Positions 1 to 5,784 of a DNA stretch of 7,017 nt are shown one piece after another. The first letter of the stretch is position 1. Each line of letters opens with the position of its first letter. Under the pieces are notes generated by a model. It was not told where the DNA came from, searched no databases, and worked only from the letters and a program-made list of their open reading frames with translations. The translations under genes were made by a program, and so were the position numbers. The DNA lies in the NCBI GenBank assembly GCA_947630355.1, contig CANRHJ010000103.1:1-7017 (forward strand), read 5' to 3'. Origin of the DNA: Candidatus Gastranaerophilales bacterium (GTDB lineage: Bacteria > Cyanobacteriota > Vampirovibrionia > Gastranaerophilales > Gastranaerophilaceae).

Positions 1-1582
1 TATCATTTGCTATACCTTTTGCTTTCATATCCATTTGAAGCGCTGTAATTCCGTCGTCATTACCTGTTACCTTAAAGTCCATATCGCCTAAAAAGTCTTC
101 TATACCTTGTATATCGGTTAATACAACAGGTTCTCTGCCGGGTTCCGTTATCATACCCATAGCAACACCGCCTATCATACATTTAACGGGAACACCCGCA
201 TTCATTAATGCCATTGAACTTCCGCATGTTGACCCCATTGATGTTGAACCGTTTGATTCCAATACATCGGAGGTTACTCTGATTGTATAACCGAATTCTT
301 CTTGTGAAGGAAGCGCCGGTACATTCGCTCTTTCCGCCAAATTTCCGTGACCTACTTCACGTCTTCCGGGTCCTCTTAAAGCTTTTACTTCTCCGACTGA
401 AAATCCGGGAAATATATATTTATGCATGTATGTTTTTTCCGTTTCGGGATCAACACCGTCTAATTCCTGCTTCATTCCGGGTCCTGCCAGTGTTGCTACT
501 GAAAGTATTTGAGTCTGACCTCTTGTAAATACCGCACTTCCGTGAGCTCGCGGTATTACACCAACTTCACACCAGATTGGTCTTACTTCGTTTGGTTTTC
601 TGCCGTCAGCTCTTACTCCTTCATCAAGAATCATTGCACGCATTATTTTCTTTTCTGCCGCTTTAAATTCTTCGGCTACGAAATCTATACCTGTTTCTTC
701 CATTATTTGATGAATGTAATGGTCTTCACTAAGTGCATCAACTTTTTCTTTAACTAATTTTTTAGCTTCATCCAGTTTATTTTGTCTGTATTCTCTGTCA
801 AAATTATGATAAGCATCAAAAATCATATCGTGAGCAGTTTCATCAATAATCTTCTTAAGTTCAGTCGTATCATAAGGATTTACAAATTCTTGTCTTTCGA
901 CTCCGCATTCTTTTGCAAACGCTAATTGAGCTTCACATTGTTTCCTTATTTCGCCCTGTGCGAATTCAACGGCTTCCATAATGTCGTCTTCCGTAACGAA
1001 TTTACAGCCTGCTTCTACCATAATTACGCTGTCGTGTGTACCTGCAACTACAATATCCAAATCGGATTTATCCGCTTCCTGATGAGTCGGATTAGCTATA
1101 AGTCTGCCGTCCAATTTTGAAACTCTGACTGCGCCGACAGGACCTTCAAAAGGTGCGCCTGATAACATTAATGCACATGATGCTCCGAGCATTGCAAGTG
1201 TATCGGGCTGATTTGTTTGGTCATAACTGAATAACTGCGCAACTATTTGTATATCATTTCTGTATCCTTTCGGAAATAACGGTCTTAGCGGTCTGTCTAT
1301 TAACCTTGATATAAGTATTGCCTTATCGCTGGCTTTACCTTCACTCCTGTTATAACCTCCTGGTATTCTGCCTATTGCAGACATTCTTTCTTCATAGTCT
1401 ATTAATAACGGAAAAAAGTCTATTCCGACTCTGGGTTCGGGGCTTACACAACAATGTACAAACAACATTGTATCTCCGCATCTTACCGTAACCGAGCTCG
1501 TAGCTGATTTCGCATATTTACCTGTTTCAATGGTTACTACCTTTTCACCGACAGGAATTTCAATTCTCTTTGTTTCTGCCAT
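1..1582 (-). CDS. pnp: Polynucleotide phosphorylase (PNPase), 3' end cut off by window edge
   Basis: PNPase degrades RNA 3' to 5' using phosphate and releases nucleoside diphosphates; in many bacteria it is a trimer and part of the degradosome. The reverse strand reads open from ATG at 1580-1582 to base 1, giving 527 residues beginning MAETKRIEIP. The first RNase PH domain spans about residues 10-145 and contains IDFFPL, GRIPGG and LIDRPLRPLF (94-103). An alpha-helical linker follows (about 240-315), then the second, catalytic RNase PH domain from about 318. That domain holds GPGRREVGHG (404-413), the phosphate-binding ESNGSTSMGSTCG (442-454) and EDFLGDMDFK (495-504), whose D496, D502 and K504 match E. 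coli D486, D492 and K494. Family members are about 700 residues, so the end of this domain and the KH and S1 domains lie outside the window. The loop that is FFRR in E. coli reads Y77-N-R-S80 here. There is no clear Shine-Dalgarno, only a purine tract before the ATG. Identification is certain. Confidence 0.97.
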   Translation of the reverse strand, partial: MAETKRIEIPVGEKVVTIETGKYAKSATSSVTVRCGDTMLFVHCCVSPEPRVGIDFFPLLIDYEERMSAIGRIPGGYNRSEGKASDKAILISRLIDRPLRPLFPKGYRNDIQIVAQLFSYDQTNQPDTLAMLGASCALMLSGAPFEGPVGAVRVSKLDGRLIANPTHQEADKSDLDIVVAGTHDSVIMVEAGCKFVTEDDIMEAVEFAQGEIRKQCEAQLAFAKECGVERQEFVNPYDTTELKKIIDETAHDMIFDAYHNFDREYRQNKLDEAKKLVKEKVDALSEDHYIHQIMEETGIDFVAEEFKAAEKKIMRAMILDEGVRADGRKPNEVRPIWCEVGVIPRAHGSAVFTRGQTQILSVATLAGPGMKQELDGVDPETEKTYMHKYIFPGFSVGEVKALRGPGRREVGHGNLAERANVPALPSQEEFGYTIRVTSDVLESNGSTSMGSTCGSSMALMNAGVPVKCMIGGVAMGMITEPGREPVVLTDIQGIEDFLGDMDFKVTGNDDGITALQMDMKAKGIAND

Positions 1583-1614
1583 CTTTTTTCTCTTTTCTCT
1601 TTTTCTCTCTTCTT
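1583..1614 (-). other. 32-nt uninterrupted purine tract in the pnp leader
   Basis: Every base from 1583 to 1614 is C or T on the plus strand, so the pnp mRNA immediately before its ATG is pure A/G with repeated AGAGAAAA-like units. It probably serves as a degenerate ribosome-binding region, since no clean AGGAGG is present. The tract could also form unusual DNA structure. The run is seen directly; the role is inferred. Confidence 0.6.
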
Positions 1615-1624
1615 ATTTTTTTTA

Positions 1625-1630
1625 ATTATA
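1625..1630 (-). promoter_or_regulatory. Candidate -10 box for pnp
   Basis: The reverse strand reads TATAAT here, which would place the transcription start near 1618 and give a leader of about 36 nt made almost entirely of purines. No good TTGACA-like -35 box is seen 16-18 bp upstream. The spacer is so AT-rich that chance matches are likely, so confidence is low. Confidence 0.35.
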
Positions 1631-1674
1631 TATTAAACATATATTATTAATTATAACTTAAATATATTTTTATG

Positions 1675-1680
1675 TATAAT
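1675..1680 (+). promoter_or_regulatory. Candidate -10 box for the rsgA operon, implying a leaderless start
   Basis: A perfect TATAAT lies exactly 7 nt upstream of the rsgA ATG (1688), so the expected transcription start falls at or next to the A of the start codon. There is no Shine-Dalgarno sequence before this ATG, which agrees with a leaderless mRNA. The -35 region (about 1651-1657) is AT-rich and matches the consensus poorly. Confidence 0.45.
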
Positions 1681-1687
1681 AATTTAT

Positions 1688-2695
1688 ATGATAGGGCGTG
1701 TAATTAAGATTTTTTCAGATTTTTACTATGTTGAAACTGATTTTGGAATTGTTGAATCTAAAATCAGAACAGTTTTAAAAAAACAAAAACAGGAAATATG
1801 TACGGGGGATTTTGTTGAACTTGAGCAGTTTGATAAAAATTCTATGCAAGCTTTTATATCGTCTGTTAAAGGAAGAAAAAATCTGCTTACACGCCCTAAA
1901 GTTGCTAATATTACTCAGGTTATAATAGTTTCTGCTTTAAAAGAGCCTGATTTAAGTTTTGAACAGTTAGACAGATTTATTGCCCACTGTGAATATCACA
2001 ATATTAAGCCTGTCTTATGTTTCAACAAGGAAGATATTGTAAATTCTGATGATTTAAAACAAAGAATAATTGATACCTACTCCCGCTTAAATTACGATAT
2101 ATTATTCACTTCCGCGCTTCAAAAGACCGGAATTGAAGAACTGCGCCCTATTTTAAGAGCCAATACCACAATACTTTGCGGTCAATCAGGCGCAGGTAAA
2201 TCTTCTTTGATTAATGCAATATTTAATGAAACAAGGCTAAGAACGCTTCCTGTCAGTGATAAAACAAAAAGAGGTGTTCATACAACCCGTCATTGTGAAC
2301 TTATTCAAATTGAACAGGACACTTTTATCGTTGATACTCCGGGATTTTCTCAATTAAAATTTGATTTTCTTCTTCCCGTTGATGTTCAAAAATTATTTGT
2401 TGAATTTAAAAATGTTAATAATGTCTGCAAATTTAAAAACTGTCTGCATATTAATGAAAAAGGATGTGCGGCATCTGAAGTCGTCAAAAATATCTCCAAA
2501 TCACGACTTGACAGTTACATTAAATTTGTTGATGAAGCACTTGAGTATCAAAACAGAATTTCTAAAATTTCCGTTAAAAATGAATCATTTGTCAAGTATA
2601 ATAAAAACAAACTGATAACTAAAATTTCAAACAAAAAAAGAAACTTATCGCGTAAAACAATTAATCAGAATATTAACAGAGAAGAAATGCACTAA
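1688..2695 (+). CDS. rsgA: RsgA, circularly permuted ribosome small-subunit-dependent GTPase
   Basis: RsgA (YjeQ/YloQ) is a cytoplasmic GTPase that checks late maturation of the 30S subunit and is activated by it. The 335-residue product has the family order: an N-terminal OB fold (about 1-65), then GTPase motifs in permuted order, G4 NKED (113-116), G5 TSA (141-143), G1 GQSGAGKSS (165-173), G2 around T199/T200 and G3 DTPGF (216-220). The zinc knuckle is C247-X4-C252-X-H254-X5-C260. The start is supported because homology to the OB fold begins within the first residues (GRVIK...FYYVET). No Shine-Dalgarno is visible, and a TATAAT sits 7 nt upstream, so translation may be leaderless. The protein is somewhat longer than the usual 290-350 residue range's lower end because of a Lys/Asn-rich tail from about 288 to 335. 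It leads a run of four closely spaced genes and is divergent from pnp. Confidence 0.96.
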   Translation: MIGRVIKIFSDFYYVETDFGIVESKIRTVLKKQKQEICTGDFVELEQFDKNSMQAFISSVKGRKNLLTRPKVANITQVIIVSALKEPDLSFEQLDRFIAHCEYHNIKPVLCFNKEDIVNSDDLKQRIIDTYSRLNYDILFTSALQKTGIEELRPILRANTTILCGQSGAGKSSLINAIFNETRLRTLPVSDKTKRGVHTTRHCELIQIEQDTFIVDTPGFSQLKFDFLLPVDVQKLFVEFKNVNNVCKFKNCLHINEKGCAASEVVKNISKSRLDSYIKFVDEALEYQNRISKISVKNESFVKYNKNKLITKISNKKRNLSRKTINQNINREEMH

Positions 2696-2698
2696 ACC

Positions 2699-3586
2699 AT
2701 GAATAATGAAGCTAAAGAAAGATTTAACAAATTTAAAATGCTCGTGGATGAGTATTTGGATAAATATATTAATGTAATTTATCCGGAAAGTATTTACGAA
2801 TCAATGAGATATTCACTTCTTGCAGGCGGGAAAAGACTACGGCCTGTCATGGCCATAGAAACGGCTTCTTTGTTTGGCGTAAATCCGGAAATAGTCATGC
2901 CTGCCGCATGTGCAATAGAAATGCTTCATTGTCAGAGTTTAATTCATGATGATTTGCCTTGTATGGACAATGATGATTACAGGCGCGGTAAACCGTCTAA
3001 TCATAAGGTGTACGGAGCTGCTGTTGCCACGCTTGCAGGGGATGCGCTTTTAAGTTATGCGCCCAAATTAATTATTGATAAGACACCTGAAAGTGTTTCT
3101 CCTAATACTGTTTTAAAGATTTTAAACGAATTTTTTATAGCTGCGGGGGTTGACGGAATTATTTCGGGTCAAATTGTGGATATTGATTCGGAGAAGAAGA
3201 AAATATCGGAGAATACTTTAAATTTTATATATGAATATAAGACAGCAAAAATGTTTAAACTTGCACTCAGAACGGGTGCAATTATCGGCGGCGCATCGGA
3301 CGATAAAATCAATTCCCTTACCGAATTTGCACAATTTTACGGTCATGCTTTCCAGATTTATGATGATATATTAGATGTTACGTCTACACTGGAAGAATTG
3401 GGGAAAACACCCGGTAAAGATGCTAATGTTGAGAAATCAACTTATGTCTCGATGTATGGTCTTGACAATGCAAAAAAACAAGTGCTATTCCTTTGTAATA
3501 AAGCTTATGATATACTTGAATTAAATAATATCAAATCTGATTTGTTGAAAGGTGTAGTAGAGGATATTTCAAGGGGTTTGAACTGA
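2699..3586 (+). CDS. ispA: Short-chain (E)-prenyl diphosphate synthase (farnesyl/geranylgeranyl type)
   Basis: This enzyme condenses IPP with DMAPP, GPP or FPP to make C15 or C20 prenyl diphosphate, the precursor of quinone side chains, undecaprenyl phosphate and other isoprenoids. The 295-residue, all-helical soluble protein has GGKRLRP (43-49), the first Asp-rich motif D84-D85-LPCM-D90 with the two-residue insertion typical of bacterial FPPS and of plant/cyanobacterial GGPPS, RRGKPSNHK (95-103), SGQIVD (156-161), K181-T182 and the second Asp-rich motif D222-D223-I-L-D226. Length is normal for the family. The residues around the first motif resemble cyanobacterial and plastid CrtE/GGPPS as much as IspA. 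The fifth position before the motif, which helps set chain length, is Q79 rather than the usual Tyr (FPPS) or Met (GGPPS), so product length is uncertain. It starts 3 nt after rsgA without a good Shine-Dalgarno and overlaps the DUF212 gene by 1 nt. Confidence 0.93.
   Translation: MNNEAKERFNKFKMLVDEYLDKYINVIYPESIYESMRYSLLAGGKRLRPVMAIETASLFGVNPEIVMPAACAIEMLHCQSLIHDDLPCMDNDDYRRGKPSNHKVYGAAVATLAGDALLSYAPKLIIDKTPESVSPNTVLKILNEFFIAAGVDGIISGQIVDIDSEKKKISENTLNFIYEYKTAKMFKLALRTGAIIGGASDDKINSLTEFAQFYGHAFQIYDDILDVTSTLEELGKTPGKDANVEKSTYVSMYGLDNAKKQVLFLCNKAYDILELNNIKSDLLKGVVEDISRGLN
3571..3576 (+). promoter_or_regulatory. Shine-Dalgarno AAGGGG for the DUF212 gene
   Basis: AAGGGG lies inside the last codons of the prenyl synthase gene, 9 nt before the overlapping ATG at 3586. 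It supports that start and the coupled stop-start arrangement TGATG. Confidence 0.6.
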
Positions 3587-4035
3587 TGTTTTTAAATACA
3601 AGTTATGAGGTAATCGTAAACGGAATAGAATCGGCAATAATAGCGCAGTTGTTAAAGTTTATCGGACACATTGTAAAAACCAAAAAAGTCGATTTTCAGG
3701 TTTTGGCGACGACAGGAGGTATGCCCAGTGCTCATACTGCCGGTGTGGTTGCTTTGTCAACAACGGTTGGATTTATTTGCGGCTTTGATTCCGTTGAATT
3801 TGCTATTGCTATCGGCTATGCACTTGTGGTTATGTATGATGCGGCAGGCCTCAGACGATCTACCGGTAAAATAGCGGCTTGCCTTAATAAAATAAGAGAT
3901 GACTTCTATGTTCACGGACAAATGCCTGCCGAAAGGCTTAAAGAACTCTTGGGACATACTCCTTTTGAGGTTTTTGTCGGTGCTCTTTTAGGTATTTATA
4001 TGGCATTTATTAATCACTATTATTTATTTCAGTAA
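3586..4035 (+). CDS. Divergent PAP2 family integral membrane protein (DUF212, YuiD-like)
   Basis: The 149-residue product belongs to the small 'divergent PAP2' family (DUF212, B. subtilis YuiD type). Family signatures are GGMPSAHT (44-51), VMYDAAGLRR (82-91) and LLGHTPFEVFVGALLG (121-136). Hydrophobic segments near 11-30, 52-67, 69-87 and 127-147 suggest three or four membrane passes. P47-S-A-H50 and H124-x-x-x-E128 recall the PSGH and H-x-x-x-D motifs of PAP2 lipid phosphatases, with Glu in place of Asp. Activity on a lipid phosphate is therefore plausible, but the biochemical role of the family is not established to my knowledge. The gene overlaps the prenyl synthase stop codon by one base, and a prenyl diphosphate or prenyl phosphate is the natural guess for a substrate. 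Full length matches the family; the start is fixed by the overlap and the Shine-Dalgarno. Confidence 0.9.
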   Translation: MFLNTSYEVIVNGIESAIIAQLLKFIGHIVKTKKVDFQVLATTGGMPSAHTAGVVALSTTVGFICGFDSVEFAIAIGYALVVMYDAAGLRRSTGKIAACLNKIRDDFYVHGQMPAERLKELLGHTPFEVFVGALLGIYMAFINHYYLFQ

Positions 4036-4041
4036 TACATT

Positions 4042-5784
4042 ATGAATGAACTTGAATTATTTAATAATTTTTATGAACCTGTTTGTGCTTTTGATGTTGA
4101 CAATCAACTGAAATTTAGAAATAAAGCTTTTTTATCTGTTTTTTCGGATTATGAGTCCTTTAACAGATTAAAAAAACATTTTAATTTCAATTTATGTTAT
4201 CTGCATTCTGAAAATTTCACCAATATTACCCCTGTTGATTTGCTTTTAAAATCAAAAGAAAATTTTCATACTGTTTGTTCTTTTCAGAAAAAAGATGAAG
4301 ATTATCTATATTATTATATTTATACTTATAACTATTTCGGATATAAGATTGTAGTATTTAAAGATATTACAAATGAGTTTTTGTTGGAGGAAATTCAAAA
4401 AAAATATAGTATTCTTGAAAGTGACTGCAAAGAATTAAAACAGGATACAAAAAAATATTTCAAACTTCAGGAACATGCCCAATCACAGGTTTTAAAGATG
4501 GGTATTATTAATAAAATATCATTGGTAATAAGGGAAACTAATAACATCGAAACCATATTAGCATCTGCTTTAGAAGAAATTAACACTCTTATCGGGGCTT
4601 ATAAAACATATTTTTCCGTCCGTGAAAAATCAAAATTTCGTATTAAATACATAATTCCTTCTTCTCAAAGTAAACAAATTAAAACACTGAAAACTGATTT
4701 CAATGCTGCTAAGAATGAATTTAACGATAATATAAGTGAAATAAATTCATTAACTGAGTATGAAAGTGATATTGTTGAAAATATAAAGAGTAAAGATATA
4801 ATTGTTTCATCCTGCATTAAAGAATATGCAAATGCCGTTAATGTCCTTCCTGCGGCAGTTACAAGAATTATAATACCCGTTCATAATAAAAATAAGCTGC
4901 TTGGAATTATAGTTACGTTCTCCAAACATAGATTTAACGTAAATGATAACAGAGAAGTTTTGCAATCAATTGCCGTACAGCTTTCAAGTGCAATTATACA
5001 GGCAGGATTAATTCAACAATTGGATAAGAAAAATAAAAAGCTTCAAAAAACATTGAACACCTTAAAAGAAACACAGCTGCAGCTTATAAATACCGAAAAA
5101 ATGGCTTCAATAGGTCAATTAGTTGCCGGCGTTGCTCATGAAATCAACACCCCGATTGCTTCAATTAATTCCAATAATTCTTTGATTACAAAATTAATAT
5201 ACGGTAAAAAAGAACTGGATGCCGATAAATTGGTTATGTTAAATGATTTAATAAATATTAATATAGAAGCAGCTAAACGGTTGTATGATATCGTAAAATC
5301 ATTAAAACGGTTTGTCAGACTTGATGAAGCAGAATTTCAACCTGCAGATATTAACAGCGAGCTGGATTTAACTTTAAAATTAATTGCGCATGAGCTCAAA
5401 GACAATATAAAAGTGGAAAAGCATTATTCCGAAATACCTGCTGTCATGTGCTGTGTAAATATGTTAAATCAGGTATTTATGAATATATTGTTAAATGCTT
5501 GTCATAGCATAAAAGAAAAGGGAATACCCGGAATTATTAACATTTCAACGGAAGTTAAAAAATCCATGCTGATTGTAAAAATAAAAGATAACGGAACCGG
5601 TATAAAACCTGAGGCTCGTAATAAAATCTTTAATGCCGGATTTACGACAAAAAAAATAGGTTTGGGGACAGGTTTGGGGCTCGCAATATCAAAAAAAATA
5701 ATAGAACTTCACAAGGGAACCGTTACATTTAATACGGAAATAAATGAAGGTACAGAATTCATTGTGAGTATTCCTGTCAGTTAG
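4042..5784 (+). CDS. Soluble PAS-GAF sensor histidine kinase
   Basis: The 580-residue product is a two-component sensor kinase with no membrane segment or signal peptide, so it should sense a cytoplasmic signal. In order it has: a divergent PAS-like domain (about 5-112; PVCAFDVDNQLKFRNKAF at 13-30), a coiled coil (about 113-155), a GAF-like domain (about 155-325), a second coiled coil (about 326-358), a HisKA dimerisation domain with phospho-acceptor H366 in GVAHEINTPI, and a C-terminal HATPase_c domain. The ATPase part shows the N box with N485 (NQVFMNILLNACHSI, 476-490), G1 box DNGTGI (516-521), F box around F534 and G2 box GTGLGL (542-547). All catalytic elements are intact. The HisKA sequence and the linker before the ATPase resemble cyanobacterial-style PAS/GAF kinases. 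No response regulator gene or receiver domain is present, so it is an orphan here. It begins 6 nt after the DUF212 gene with no visible Shine-Dalgarno. Confidence 0.93.
   Translation: MNELELFNNFYEPVCAFDVDNQLKFRNKAFLSVFSDYESFNRLKKHFNFNLCYLHSENFTNITPVDLLLKSKENFHTVCSFQKKDEDYLYYYIYTYNYFGYKIVVFKDITNEFLLEEIQKKYSILESDCKELKQDTKKYFKLQEHAQSQVLKMGIINKISLVIRETNNIETILASALEEINTLIGAYKTYFSVREKSKFRIKYIIPSSQSKQIKTLKTDFNAAKNEFNDNISEINSLTEYESDIVENIKSKDIIVSSCIKEYANAVNVLPAAVTRIIIPVHNKNKLLGIIVTFSKHRFNVNDNREVLQSIAVQLSSAIIQAGLIQQLDKKNKKLQKTLNTLKETQLQLINTEKMASIGQLVAGVAHEINTPIASINSNNSLITKLIYGKKELDADKLVMLNDLININIEAAKRLYDIVKSLKRFVRLDEAEFQPADINSELDLTLKLIAHELKDNIKVEKHYSEIPAVMCCVNMLNQVFMNILLNACHSIKEKGIPGIINISTEVKKSMLIVKIKDNGTGIKPEARNKIFNAGFTTKKIGLGTGLGLAISKKIIELHKGTVTFNTEINEGTEFIVSIPVS

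Larger units (their letters stand above)
1688..5784 (+). other. Putative four-gene operon: rsgA, prenyl synthase, DUF212, histidine kinase
   Basis: The four plus-strand genes are separated by 3 nt, a 1-nt overlap (TGATG) and 6 nt, with no room for internal promoters or terminators between them. Only the DUF212 gene has an obvious Shine-Dalgarno (AAGGGG, 3571-3576). The starts of the prenyl synthase and the kinase lack one and probably depend on ribosomes finishing the preceding gene. Co-transcription is inferred from spacing. Confidence 0.7.

Noticed and set aside
283..1120. Three plus-strand open frames (283-528, 509-757, 926-1120)
   Set aside because: All lie antisense to pnp, whose reverse-strand frame is intact with conserved motifs throughout. 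Their products are low-complexity and rich in Phe, Tyr and Leu, with no recognisable domain.
1616..1687. Replication origin or AT-rich unwinding element in the pnp-rsgA spacer
   Set aside because: The stretch is extremely AT-rich, but there are no DnaA-box-like TTATCCACA repeats and no origin-type neighbours. An ordinary divergent promoter region explains it.
2361..2615. Open frame of 84 codons on the plus strand
   Set aside because: It lies entirely within rsgA in another frame, across the G3-to-zinc-knuckle region that is clearly coding in the rsgA frame.
3757..3957. Reverse-strand open frame of 66 codons
   Set aside because: Antisense shadow of the DUF212 gene, with no ribosome site or family resemblance.
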